64,000 nt of DNA from an uncultured Caulobacter sp. (GTDB taxonomy: Bacteria > Pseudomonadota > Alphaproteobacteria > Caulobacterales > Caulobacteraceae), in NCBI GenBank assembly GCA_913776195.1, contig CAJYMH010000017.1, positions 1 through 64,000 on the forward strand, written 5' to 3'. Shown one piece after another: positions 55,559 through 63,284 of the stretch (the first letter of the stretch is position 1; every line of letters starts with the position of its first letter). A program made the translations under genes and the position numbers. The notes below the pieces were generated by a model. The model ran no database searches. It was not told where the DNA came from and saw nothing but the letters and a program-made list of their open reading frames with translations.

Positions 55559-56446
55559 ATGTGGACAGTTCCGTCGACTCCGCCGAGCGTCATTCAAATG
55601 AGGAGACCCCGACGCCCAAACCCGGTTCCTACTGGCGCTGATGAGCGCGCGGGGGGAGCGGCTGGCTCGGTGTCCTTTGTTGGGACTGGTCGGGTGCTCC
55701 CAGAGAAGATCGGACTGACCACCGAACCCTACAGCGTGAGATGGACAGGTTTTGAAGACTTCGGCGAGCTACGCCAGGACATCTTCATCGAGCGATGCCA
55801 GGTTGTGGTGAAGGGCGTGATGGCTGCCCCCCACCTGGACCATTGGACGTTGAAGAACATTGTAGAGCAGGACGTCCGGAAGATGGTCGACCTGGCCGGC
55901 TACACCCTGGGCATTAGTCTGGACGTCACGATCGATACGGTAACGATGGGGGGCGAGATGCCCTTCGTATTCGGTCCCGAGATTCCTATCCTATTCGCAA
56001 GGCGTCAGGAGAACCCTCTAGTCCTCAGCCGCGAGCAGCAGTCCATGCTTCTGACGGCGCCGGGGTTTGCGGAGGCTCTCGCTGATTATCGCGAAGCGAT
56101 GCGCACGCCTCTTCAGACCGGGTTCTTCTGCTACCGCGCGGTCGAGACGTTGATGCAGACCTTCAAGGGGGCTGTGGATGATAGAGATCGCCCGGCTTGG
56201 GAAGCGCTGCGCGCTGCTCTCAATGTCGATCGAGCGGGCATCGACGTCGTCAAACAGCACGCCGATTGGGCGAGACATGGGCGGGCCCGTGGGCTGACCG
56301 ACGGGGAACGCGCGGCGCTATTCACCTTCACCGAAATTGTCCTTGATCGCTATATGGCGTTCGTCCTGGACGGCCGGCGGCCGCTCGAGCGGGAGCGTTA
56401 TCCGATCCAGGGCCCGATCGCTGCCGAGGCTGCGCCAGGGCGATGA
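55559..56446 (+). CDS. Accessory protein with HEPN-like C-terminus
   Basis: 295 residues from the ATG at 55559. The N-terminal two-thirds has no recognised domain (TEPYSVRWTGFEDFGELRQD; WTLKNIVEQDVRKMVDLAGY). The C-terminal all-helical part (about 185-280) has FFCYRAVETLMQTFKG, IDVVKQHADWARHGRARGLT and TEIVLDRYMAFVLDGR. This resembles HEPN-type helical bundles, whose active motif is R-x(4-6)-H, though the exact spacing is not clear here. Its stop overlaps the next gene's ATG, so the two are translationally coupled. Confidence 0.55.
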   Translation: MWTVPSTPPSVIQMRRPRRPNPVPTGADERAGGAAGSVSFVGTGRVLPEKIGLTTEPYSVRWTGFEDFGELRQDIFIERCQVVVKGVMAAPHLDHWTLKNIVEQDVRKMVDLAGYTLGISLDVTIDTVTMGGEMPFVFGPEIPILFARRQENPLVLSREQQSMLLTAPGFAEALADYREAMRTPLQTGFFCYRAVETLMQTFKGAVDDRDRPAWEALRAALNVDRAGIDVVKQHADWARHGRARGLTDGERAALFTFTEIVLDRYMAFVLDGRRPLERERYPIQGPIAAEAAPGR

Positions 56447-56931
56447 CCATCGAGGAGGAGCAGGCGGCCGTCTACGCGGCGGTCGGCGCCGGACTTTCGG
56501 CATGGGCCGGGGTGGAATGGCTCGCCTGGTCGCTTTTCGAGTACGCCAGTGAGAACGTCGGCCTGGCCGCGCGGATCTGGGCGGACGCACCGTGGCATCA
56601 GCGCGAGAAGATGATGTGGTGGGCGGTCGAGGCCGCCGGGGACGACCTGGTGCTGCCTGAGCTTCGCGTCGAGGTGCTGTCGCTTCGTCAGCCGCTGAAG
56701 GAGGCGGCTCAAATCCGAAACTGGCTGGCTCATGGCCAGGCGGTAACTCGCCCTGGGCGAGGGTTGGTGTTCGGACCGCCTTTCGGATCCTGGTCGCGTG
56801 TGATCCCGGAACTGGTGGATAGCGCGACCGTCCGTGCCCAGGTCGCGAAGCTGCATGTTTTCTCTGACGTGTTCGGCAGGGCTGTTATCCCGATCATCTT
56901 CACGGTGCAGCCAACCGTCACTAGGCTCTAG
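56443..56931 (+). CDS. Accessory protein with HEPN-type RNxxxH motif
   Basis: 162 residues, helical. The segment LKEAAQIRNWLAHGQAVT contains R-N-W-L-A-H, the canonical HEPN nuclease motif. The N-terminal helix (AVGAGLSAWAGVEWLAWSLF) would form the bundle. HEPN proteins are metal-independent RNases common in toxin-antitoxin and phage-defence systems. Coupled by ATGA overlap to the preceding gene. Function inferred from the motif and context only. Confidence 0.6.
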   Translation: MTIEEEQAAVYAAVGAGLSAWAGVEWLAWSLFEYASENVGLAARIWADAPWHQREKMMWWAVEAAGDDLVLPELRVEVLSLRQPLKEAAQIRNWLAHGQAVTRPGRGLVFGPPFGSWSRVIPELVDSATVRAQVAKLHVFSDVFGRAVIPIIFTVQPTVTRL

Positions 56932-56941
56932 TCAGTGCGGT

Positions 56942-56992
56942 GTATCCTGCGGGATACTTTCTGCTTGCGAAAATCCGTAGCCTGTGGGATAC
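56942..56992. promoter_or_regulatory. Doubled palindromic operator of the toxin-antitoxin operon
   Basis: GTATCC-TGCG-GGATAC (56942-56957) is perfect. GTAGCC-TGTG-GGATAC (56977-56992) repeats it with one mismatch, 35 bp centre to centre. The second copy ends 7 bp before the toxin ATG. Two sites suit cooperative binding of antitoxin or toxin-antitoxin complexes. Confidence 0.75.
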
Positions 56993-56999
56993 ATTTCCC

Positions 57000-57290
57000 A
57001 TGCTCGACGTTATCGAAACCGACACGTTCAAGGCCTGGGTGAAGGGCCTGAAGGATTCCAAGGCCAAGGCTGCCATCGGCGCCCGCCTGATCCGGCTCCG
57101 TCACGGCCTGTTCGGCGACGTCAAGCCGGTCGGAGAAGGGGTCAGTGAGCTTCGGATCAACCAAGGCCCCGGCTACCGGATCTACTTCACTGAGCGAAAG
57201 AGCAAACTGATCATCCTGCTGAGCGGAGGGGATAAATCCTCCCAGGATCGGGACATCCAGAAAGCGAAGGCCATGGCAGGGAGCCTCTAA
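57000..57290 (+). CDS. RelE/HigB-like toxin (phage-derived Gp49 family)
   Basis: 96 residues: TDTFKAWVKGLKDSKAKAAI, ARLIRLRHGLFGDVKPVGEG, ELRINQGPGYRIYFTERKSK, IILLSGGDKSSQDRDIQKAK. This is the PF05973 RelE-fold toxin family, ribosome-dependent mRNA interferases. The toxin-first order with a HigA-like partner is usual for this family. Start ATG at 57000. Confidence 0.92.
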   Translation: MLDVIETDTFKAWVKGLKDSKAKAAIGARLIRLRHGLFGDVKPVGEGVSELRINQGPGYRIYFTERKSKLIILLSGGDKSSQDRDIQKAKAMAGSL

Positions 57291-57337
57291 ACCCCCGCCT
57301 TATTTCCGGCGGCGCCAGCGCCGGCCACGAGGACAGA

Positions 57338-57700
57338 ATGAGCAAGAGAAACAGCAACTTCATCAGCACCAATACACACACACACACCAGCACCAGCAGC
57401 GACAAGATCAACACCACGGCATTCGACCCCGCTGACTACATCGACAACGATGAGGCGGCGGCTTTTCTACTCGCCGACGCCATGGAGAGCGGCCATCCCG
57501 GCGTGATCCTCGACGCCCTGGGCGCTGTCGCGCGCGCGCGAGGCATGACTGATGTCGCAACCTCGGCAGGACTTGGCCGGGAGAGCCTGTACAAGGCACT
57601 TCGAAGGGACGGGTCGCCAAAGTTCGACACTGTTCTGAAGGTCGTCTCTGCCCTTGGTCTGCAACTGACTGTCAAACCAGCCGACGCAGCGGCCGCTTAA
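57338..57700 (+). CDS. Antitoxin of the RelE/HigB-like pair (addiction-module HTH)
   Basis: 120 residues. The body matches the partner antitoxin family: FDPADYIDNDEAAAFLLADA, VARARGMTDVATSAGLGRES, LYKALRRDGSPKFDTVLKVV. The helix-turn-helix would bind the operator upstream of the toxin. The first ~27 residues are unusual, rich in Ser/Thr/Asn/His, and encoded by a seven-unit AC repeat (57374-57387). Confidence 0.9.
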   Translation: MSKRNSNFISTNTHTHTSTSSDKINTTAFDPADYIDNDEAAAFLLADAMESGHPGVILDALGAVARARGMTDVATSAGLGRESLYKALRRDGSPKFDTVLKVVSALGLQLTVKPADAAAA

Positions 57701-57827
57701 CTCACGGCCCTGTCGTTCACATTGCGGCAACCCACCACATGGCCTAGCTATGTGGATGTTCTATCTGCGTTCTCGGGGTGGCGTGCGATGAACATTTCAA
57801 CCGGTGGAGTAGCCGGCAGGGGCCTTC

Positions 57828-58379
57828 ATGAGCAGCCAAGCTGAGAAACGACGTCGCCGGAAGGTGACGACGGCCATTCGCACGGACGAGAACCGGGCCC
57901 AGTTCGGCGCCGGCATCACCTCCAAGCCGCGTGTCATCGAGGCGCGCACGCCATACCAGCGCCGCAAGGACGGCCTGACCTGGCTGAGCGACAAAAGCAA
58001 GATCAACCGCGACCAGCGATCGGTCGGCGAGCGGTATGGCGCCGCGTACCGTGCGGCGAAGATCGAGGATCCCGCGGCGATCAAGAGCGCCTGGCCGGCC
58101 AACGACGCCGGCGGCGGCAGCTTTGGCAGCTTCGGACCTCCGCCGGCGGACATGCTGGCGGCGAGCGAATGGATCTACGAGGCGCGCCGCCAGTACGCGG
58201 CGGCGCAGAATGCCTTGGGCAATCACGCCGGGCTGGTCGCGGCCTGCGACGCTGTGTGTGGGAAGGGGATGACGCCCCGCGAGATCTCACCCGTCCAGTC
58301 CGAGGCCGAGCAGATCGAGTGCAGCCTCCGGATCGCCCTGGATCTCCTCCAACGGAACTGGCCCGAAGCCTGCCGTTGA
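57828..58379 (+). CDS. DUF6456-like phage protein
   Basis: 183 residues. A basic N-terminus (EKRRRRKVTTAIRTDENRAQ) is followed by a region resembling DUF6456: VGERYGAAYRAA, WIYEARRQYAAAQNALGNHA, IECSLRIALDLLQRNW. DUF6456 domains occur at the C-terminus of some alphaproteobacterial DNA-binding proteins; role unknown. Confidence 0.6.
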   Translation: MSSQAEKRRRRKVTTAIRTDENRAQFGAGITSKPRVIEARTPYQRRKDGLTWLSDKSKINRDQRSVGERYGAAYRAAKIEDPAAIKSAWPANDAGGGSFGSFGPPPADMLAASEWIYEARRQYAAAQNALGNHAGLVAACDAVCGKGMTPREISPVQSEAEQIECSLRIALDLLQRNWPEACR

Positions 58380-58452
58380 CTTTCTACGTAAAATTCGCGA
58401 TCACATTGCTTCAATCGGAAGCTGCGTCAGAGAGATCACGCGCTTCAAGAAC

Positions 58453-58482
58453 AGCCCCGCGCCACCTGGCCGGGGCTTTTTT
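58453..58482 (+). terminator. Rho-independent terminator
   Basis: AGCCCCG/CGGGGCT stem (58453-58459 with 58471-58477), with an inner GCC/GGC pair around ACCT, followed by six T. Confidence 0.8.
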
Positions 58483-58498
58483 GTACCCGGACATCGCG

Positions 58499-58630
58499 AT
58501 GACCCCTCAGGTTCTGCACAAGCTGCAGGCCGCCGCAGGCCTGCGCTCGACGCCGGCCGCGCCGGCTGCGGCTAAGCGCCAGGCTCCTCCGCCGGCGCAC
58601 ACACCTGTTTCCAAGACCGCTTACGCCTGA
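58499..58630 (+). CDS. Possible small Pro/Ala-rich protein
   Basis: 43 residues from the ATG at 58499 (MTPQVLHKLQAAAGLRSTPA, then a Pro/Ala-rich tail). No clear ribosome site; abuts the next small gene. Confidence 0.35.
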   Translation: MTPQVLHKLQAAAGLRSTPAAPAAAKRQAPPPAHTPVSKTAYA

Positions 58631-58631
58631 C

Positions 58632-58820
58632 GTGGCGCAGCTGACCGTCGGCGACACGATCGCCGATCGCCGCGCGGCCGAGCTCGGCTGCGCCTGCGAC
58701 CTGCCCAGCTGCGTCCCCGAGCTGCTGTCTTACCGCCGCCGCGGGGAAGACGAGTTCGAGCAGCTGCGATGCACGACATTCGACGAGCCGTTCCGGCGCG
58801 TCTGGATCAACCGGCCGTAG
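58632..58820 (+). CDS. Small cysteine-containing phage protein
   Basis: 62 residues from a GTG at 58632. LGCACDLPSCVPELLSYRRR places three Cys close together, and there is a further Cys in EQLRCTTF. No family recognised. Confidence 0.45.
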   Translation: MAQLTVGDTIADRRAAELGCACDLPSCVPELLSYRRRGEDEFEQLRCTTFDEPFRRVWINRP

Positions 58821-58836
58821 CCGACCTGGAGACATC

Positions 58837-59202
58837 ATGAGATCCAACCGCTTCGCCCTCGCGGCCGCGAGCGCGCTTTCGTTCTTCGCCGGTGCGTTCG
58901 CCGCAGTGGGTGACAGCGCCGCCACCGTCACGGTGCAGCAGGCTTACGGCGTCGGATATCGCAAGCGCCGGCATCCGAAATCGCGCCCGTACCGCCCCGT
59001 TCGGAAGGCGTTTCAGCCGATCGTCCCCGCGGGATTCCTGGGCGACACCTATCCGCTCAGCCAGACGCAGCGCGAGACTGCGGCCCGCCACATCCACCGG
59101 CGCCTGAAGGCGACCGGTAGCTGGCGGCCCACCCGGCACGACCAGCAGCGGATCCTCGAGGCGCAGGTTCGCCGGGCCCGCCGCGGCGTAGCCGCCGACT
59201 GA
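58837..59202 (+). CDS. Hypothetical exported basic protein
   Basis: 121 residues with a signal-peptide-like N-terminus (FALAAASALSFFAGAFAAVG) and a very basic remainder (YRKRRHPKSRPYRPVRKA). GGAGA precedes the ATG. The function is not apparent. Confidence 0.55.
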   Translation: MRSNRFALAAASALSFFAGAFAAVGDSAATVTVQQAYGVGYRKRRHPKSRPYRPVRKAFQPIVPAGFLGDTYPLSQTQRETAARHIHRRLKATGSWRPTRHDQQRILEAQVRRARRGVAAD

Positions 59203-59225
59203 CCAACCCAGGGCAAGGATCTGCA

Positions 59226-59519
59226 ATGCGCAAAGCCCTCATCGCCGTCGCCATGATTGCGGCCGCCAGCGTTGCGGCGTGCACGGAGGCGGGCAACGCC
59301 CGGACCTTCAATTACGGCCAGACCGGCCGGGTCACCTGCCACACGGGGGGCGTCGTTGTGTTCGACGACTTCTCCACCGGTCGGATCGAGAAGCACGAAT
59401 CGAGCGACGGCTTCTACTTCGTCTCGACCACGTCCGGTCGCCTGTCCGAAGTGACCGGCGACTGCATCATCGACTACGGCGTGTCTCCAGGGCCGGGCTT
59501 CAAGCCTATCCGACCTTAA
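59226..59519 (+). CDS. Small lipoprotein
   Basis: 97 residues. The signal peptide ends in a lipobox-like SVAAC (Cys20), followed by a compact domain with two more Cys (VTCHTGG; GDCIIDYG) that could form a disulfide. Phage-encoded lipoproteins of this size often mediate superinfection exclusion, but nothing here proves that. Confidence 0.62.
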   Translation: MRKALIAVAMIAAASVAACTEAGNARTFNYGQTGRVTCHTGGVVVFDDFSTGRIEKHESSDGFYFVSTTSGRLSEVTGDCIIDYGVSPGPGFKPIRP

Positions 59520-59538
59520 GGTCGCTGGGCGTCCGGCA

Positions 59539-59799
59539 TCAGACGCGCGGGACCTTCAGTCCGGCGGCCTCACAAGCCAGATACACGAACCGACGGGTGA
59601 CCTGTTGGGTCATCCAGGTCTTCTCGGCCAGGTGGACGACCCAGCCCAGGATCTTCTCGTGAGTGTCGGCTCGCTTAAGCGCGATCGCGTAGTGGGTCCG
59701 GACGTTGATGATGATCTCGTCCCCGTCGATGTAGACCTGCTCTTGCAGCTTCTTCTTGTCGGCGAAAATCCTGCCGAGGATGTCTTTAGGGTCGCTCAT
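59539..59799 (-). CDS. Hypothetical protein
   Basis: 86 residues from the ATG at 59799 (AAGGA upstream): DPKDILGRIFADKKKLQEQV, HYAIALKRADTHEKILGWVV, TRRFVYLACEAAGLKV. Soluble. Opposite in strand to its neighbours, so possibly an independently expressed accessory gene. Confidence 0.6.
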   Translation of the reverse strand: MSDPKDILGRIFADKKKLQEQVYIDGDEIIINVRTHYAIALKRADTHEKILGWVVHLAEKTWMTQQVTRRFVYLACEAAGLKVPRV

Positions 59800-60005
59800 T
59801 GTGATCCTTCTCGTTGATTGATCGACGAGATTACCACCAGGCGGCGACTGGTTGCGATATTCGCGTTCATCCAACGATCTGACCGCCGATAACCGTCATT
59901 ATCAGTAGCCAGATGGGCCGAAAGACGGCCCTGAAAGACCTGCGGGACAGCCGAAATGGCCGATTTGGCTAACGGCACGAGCCCGCCTCACACAAGGATT
60001 TGCAG

Positions 60006-61013
60006 ATGCCCGGAACGGACGTCGTAACGACGCCGCCGGGGTGCGACCTGGTCTCCGCGACCGCCGGGCCAGAGATCGCGAGGCTCGCTGTGGCGGCGGT
60101 CGCCTATGCTGATGCGGCGCAAGCCCCGGCGACCCGGCGAGCCTATCAATCCGACTGGCGGGACTTCTGCACCTGGTGCGAAGCCCACCAGCAACAGCCC
60201 CTGCCGGCGTCGGCGGGGGCCATTGCCCTCTACCTGACCGACCGCGCAGCCATTTGCGGGGTTTCGACGCTGCAGCGCCGGCTGGCCGCCATCCGATGGT
60301 TCCACCTGGCCAACGACCACCCGTCACCAGAAAGCGCGGATCTCGCGAAAATCTGGGCCGGGATCAAGCGTACCAACGGCCGACCGCCACGTCAGAAGAC
60401 GGCGCTGTTAACCGAGGACCTCAAGAAGCTGACCCGCCGGCTGCCCGATAATCCGTCGGGCGTGCGGGATAGGGCCCTGATCCTGGTGACCTTCGCATCC
60501 GCGATGCGGCGGTCGGAGATCGCCCCGGTCGAGCTGGACAACGGCACAGGAAATCGTGGCGCGGTTCGCCTGATCTTCGTGCCGCAGGGGTTCGAGATCC
60601 ACATCGACCGAAGCAAGGCCGACCAGGAAGGGAAGGGCGCCGTGATCGGCGTCCCCTACGGGAAGGCCCTCTGCCCAGTTGCAGCCCTGCAGGCCTGGCT
60701 CGAGCTAGCCGGGATCCGATCGGGCCCGATCTTCCGCCCCATCCACCGGGGTGGCCGTATCGAGCCCAGAGCAATGAGCGACCGAGCGGTCGCCGACGCG
60801 ATCAAGCGGGCCTGCCGTAGAGCGAAGATCAATCCGGACCTGATCGGCGGGCACAGCCTGCGAGCGGGCTTCGTCACCCAGGCGCTTCTCAACGGCGCGC
60901 CTATCCCCTCGATCATGCAGCAGACCCGCCACGCCAAGACGGACACCCTGCAGCAGTACGTCCGCATCGCCGATCGCTTCCAAAAGAACGCGGCGGGAAA
61001 GCTAGGCCTCTGA
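60006..61013 (+). CDS. Second tyrosine-type recombinase
   Basis: 335 residues from the ATG at 60006 (AAGGA 7 bp upstream). A SAM-like N-domain (PATRRAYQSDWRDFCTWCEA) is followed by the catalytic domain with Arg in SAMRRSEIAP, HSLRAGFVTQA, TRHAKTDTLQQYVR (His/Arg and Tyr nucleophile). It is the XerC/D-like phage integrase subgroup, different from the integrase beside tRNA-His. It may belong to a nested element or invert/excise a segment. Confidence 0.92.
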   Translation: MPGTDVVTTPPGCDLVSATAGPEIARLAVAAVAYADAAQAPATRRAYQSDWRDFCTWCEAHQQQPLPASAGAIALYLTDRAAICGVSTLQRRLAAIRWFHLANDHPSPESADLAKIWAGIKRTNGRPPRQKTALLTEDLKKLTRRLPDNPSGVRDRALILVTFASAMRRSEIAPVELDNGTGNRGAVRLIFVPQGFEIHIDRSKADQEGKGAVIGVPYGKALCPVAALQAWLELAGIRSGPIFRPIHRGGRIEPRAMSDRAVADAIKRACRRAKINPDLIGGHSLRAGFVTQALLNGAPIPSIMQQTRHAKTDTLQQYVRIADRFQKNAAGKLGL

Positions 61014-61219
61014 TGACCCAGACCAAGTTCACCGCCAGGCTGAAGGTGGCATGGTGGCTTTATCCGCTGACTGCCGCCCTGGTGGCTGCCTACGCTGTCT
61101 CGTACGCCTTTTCGCAGGCGGCCGAGGCGTTTGAGCGCGTCATGGACCCGGACACCTGGTGCGATCGGATCGAGCGCTGGGGCGGCTACACCGTGTCGAT
61201 CGAGCCTGATGAGGGTTGA
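61013..61219 (+). CDS. Small membrane protein
   Basis: 68 residues. Start overlaps the recombinase stop (TGATG). One membrane segment (WWLYPLTAALVAAYAVSYAF) and an acidic C-terminal tail with DTWCDRIERWGG. Confidence 0.6.
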   Translation: MTQTKFTARLKVAWWLYPLTAALVAAYAVSYAFSQAAEAFERVMDPDTWCDRIERWGGYTVSIEPDEG

Positions 61220-61469
61220 GAAACGCCGCCTGCCGCCCAGGCGGGTCGAAGCCCAGGTGCCGCATCGGGCTCAGGTCGATCTGGTCGAAGCCGCTGACGA
61301 GCTCGGCCGCATCGCAACCCTCGCCGACCAGCTGACCATCTCTCACGCGGATCCGCTCCGCTTTCACCTGGTGAAGGACGAGGTCCTCAACCGCATGGCG
61401 CGCGTCGCCGGCCGCCTTCGAGCGGAAGCCCGCCCTGCGGGCGATACGCGCGTCTGGAGACGCCCATGA
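61209..61469 (+). CDS. Hypothetical phage protein
   Basis: 86 residues from the ATG at 61209, overlapping the previous gene by 11 bp. RIATLADQLTISHADPLRFH, LVKDEVLNRMARVAGRLRAE. Basic and helical. Overlaps the DUF3164 gene by 4 bp. Confidence 0.5.
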   Translation: MRVEKRRLPPRRVEAQVPHRAQVDLVEAADELGRIATLADQLTISHADPLRFHLVKDEVLNRMARVAGRLRAEARPAGDTRVWRRP

Positions 61470-62104
61470 CTGAAACGTCCAAGCCAGGGCGCGAGATCGT
61501 CAACGGCGAGGTCTACCTGATGGGGCCTCGTGGGACGCTGCAGCTGGAGCGACTGGCGAAGCCCCAGGACCTCCTCGAGGACGAGGTGGTGCGCGAGATC
61601 CACGAGAAGGGCGTCGCTCTGGCCAAGGCGATCTCGGAGTTCCGGGTAGCTGCCGAATCCCGCATCGACGTCTTCAACCAGTTGCTCTGGGACCAGTACG
61701 AGCAGAAGCCCCGCGGCGTGAAGGGCAACCAGACCCTTCAGACCTACGACACCTGCAAGCGGGTCCTGCGCCAGATCTCCGACCTGATCGAGTTCGGACC
61801 GAGCCTTCAGGTGGCCAAGGACGCGGTCATGAAATGCGTGCGGGCCTGGGGCGAGGGTAGCCGGCCGGAGCTGGTCGCCGTGATCGAGAACGCCTTCCGC
61901 CTGGACAAGGCGGGGCAGATCAACCGAGGCGCGCTTCTGCAGTTGCTCAGCCTGAACATCACCGACGCTGACTGGCTCAAGGGCATGGAAGCCATTCGAG
62001 ACAGCATGCGGGTCGTCGGGACGAAGTCTTACCTTCGGTTGGCCTGGCGCGAGACGCCCGAAGGCGAGTGGCAAAACATCAACCTGAACTTGGCGAAGTC
62101 CTAG
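61466..62104 (+). CDS. DUF3164 family phage protein
   Basis: 212 residues: EIHEKGVALAKAISEFRVAA, FNQLLWDQYEQKPRGVKGNQ, TYDTCKRVLRQISDLIEFGP, and C-terminal IRDSMRVVGTKSYLRLAWRE. DUF3164 proteins are found in the early regions of Mu-like and other phages; role unknown. Confidence 0.85.
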   Translation: MTETSKPGREIVNGEVYLMGPRGTLQLERLAKPQDLLEDEVVREIHEKGVALAKAISEFRVAAESRIDVFNQLLWDQYEQKPRGVKGNQTLQTYDTCKRVLRQISDLIEFGPSLQVAKDAVMKCVRAWGEGSRPELVAVIENAFRLDKAGQINRGALLQLLSLNITDADWLKGMEAIRDSMRVVGTKSYLRLAWRETPEGEWQNINLNLAKS

Positions 62105-62319
62105 GCCACCAGCGCCTCTTCGATCAGCTGCCGCACCACGGCGATCTCTGTGTCCACCTTTACGCCCTGAGAGCTCCCGGCGGTGTAGATCACCGTCGTG
62201 CTTCCGGGATCCATGTTGTCTTCGATGATCCATGTCACCTGATGGGCGCTGACGTAGACCTGCAGTCCCCCTGGATTGATCGCATCGCCTTGCGTGCGGA
62301 AGCTCAACATATCGGCCAT
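62101..62319 (-). CDS. Hypothetical phage protein
   Basis: 72 residues from the ATG at 62319: MLSFRTQGDAINPGGLQVYV, SAHQVTWIIEDNMDPGSTTV, ending EIAVVRQLIEEALVA. Beta-rich small domain. Convergent 4-bp overlap with the DUF3164 gene. Confidence 0.55.
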   Translation of the reverse strand: MADMLSFRTQGDAINPGGLQVYVSAHQVTWIIEDNMDPGSTTVIYTAGSSQGVKVDTEIAVVRQLIEEALVA

Positions 62320-62464
62320 TTCCAATCCCTGTTGTATGTTGACGGGGGCCAGGGCGCGGTAACGCCCTGAGCCGCGGGCTGGCACCCGCACCTAGGAGCG
62401 CTAGCAGCTCCGTCAGCCCCGCCACCGGTCCGACCGGCGGGCGCTATCCGCAGTTGAGTCCCAC

Positions 62465-63271
62465 TTGGAGTCTATACTTTTCGAACAGGTCGCCCCCGCG
62501 CGGCCCGTCGCCCCGTATCTGGGCGGCAAGAAGAACCTGGCCAAGCGCCTGACCTCGCTCATCGAGACGATCCCCCACACGACCTATGCAGAGGTGTTCG
62601 TGGGCATGGGCGGCGTCTTCCTTCGCCGGCCGAGCCGGCCAAAGTCAGAGGTCATCAACGACTGGAGCCGGGAGGTCTCCAACTTCTTTCGCGTTCTGCA
62701 GGTGCACCACGTGCACTTCCTGGAGATGCTGAGGTTTCAGGTGACCACTCGGGCCGAGTTCGAGCGCCTGGTGCACGTTGATCCGGACACGCTGACAGAC
62801 ATGCAGCGGGCTGCTCGCTTCCTCTACCTGCAGCGCACGGCGTTTGGCGGGAAGGTGAGCGGTCAGAACTTCGGCGTGGATGTGGGTCGGCCTGGGCGAT
62901 TCGACGTCACTAAGCTGGCCCCGATGCTTGAGGACCTCCACGTGAGGCTTGCCGGCGTCGTTATCGAGCGCCTGCGCTGGCAAGACTTCATCCGCCGGTA
63001 CGACAAGCCCGGCACGCTGTTCTACCTCGATCCCCCGTACTTCAATTGCGAGGACGACTATGGGCCCGGCATGTTCGCCCGGTCTGAGTTCGAGGAGATG
63101 GCCGAGGTCCTGGCCAACCTGCAGGGGCGCTTCATCCTGTCGCTGAACGATCATCCGCAGGTGCGGCAGATCTTCAGCGCCTTCCGCTTTCTCGAGGTCG
63201 AGGTTGCTTACGGCATCGCCAAGAGCGGCACCCAGGCCCGCGAGCTCATCATCACCGACCGTCTGGATTAG
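62465..63271 (+). CDS. D12-class N6-adenine DNA methyltransferase (Dam-like)
   Basis: 268 residues. Motif I is PVAPYLGGKKNLAKRL, then EVFVGMGGVFLRRP, and the catalytic DPPY is in GTLFYLDPPYFNC. The D12 family methylates adenine in short sites such as GATC; the exact target is unknown. No partner endonuclease is adjacent, so it is an orphan phage methylase. No ATG is available; TTG at 62465 is used. Confidence 0.9.
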   Translation: MESILFEQVAPARPVAPYLGGKKNLAKRLTSLIETIPHTTYAEVFVGMGGVFLRRPSRPKSEVINDWSREVSNFFRVLQVHHVHFLEMLRFQVTTRAEFERLVHVDPDTLTDMQRAARFLYLQRTAFGGKVSGQNFGVDVGRPGRFDVTKLAPMLEDLHVRLAGVVIERLRWQDFIRRYDKPGTLFYLDPPYFNCEDDYGPGMFARSEFEEMAEVLANLQGRFILSLNDHPQVRQIFSAFRFLEVEVAYGIAKSGTQARELIITDRLD

Positions 63272-63284
63272 AACTGCGCAGTGG

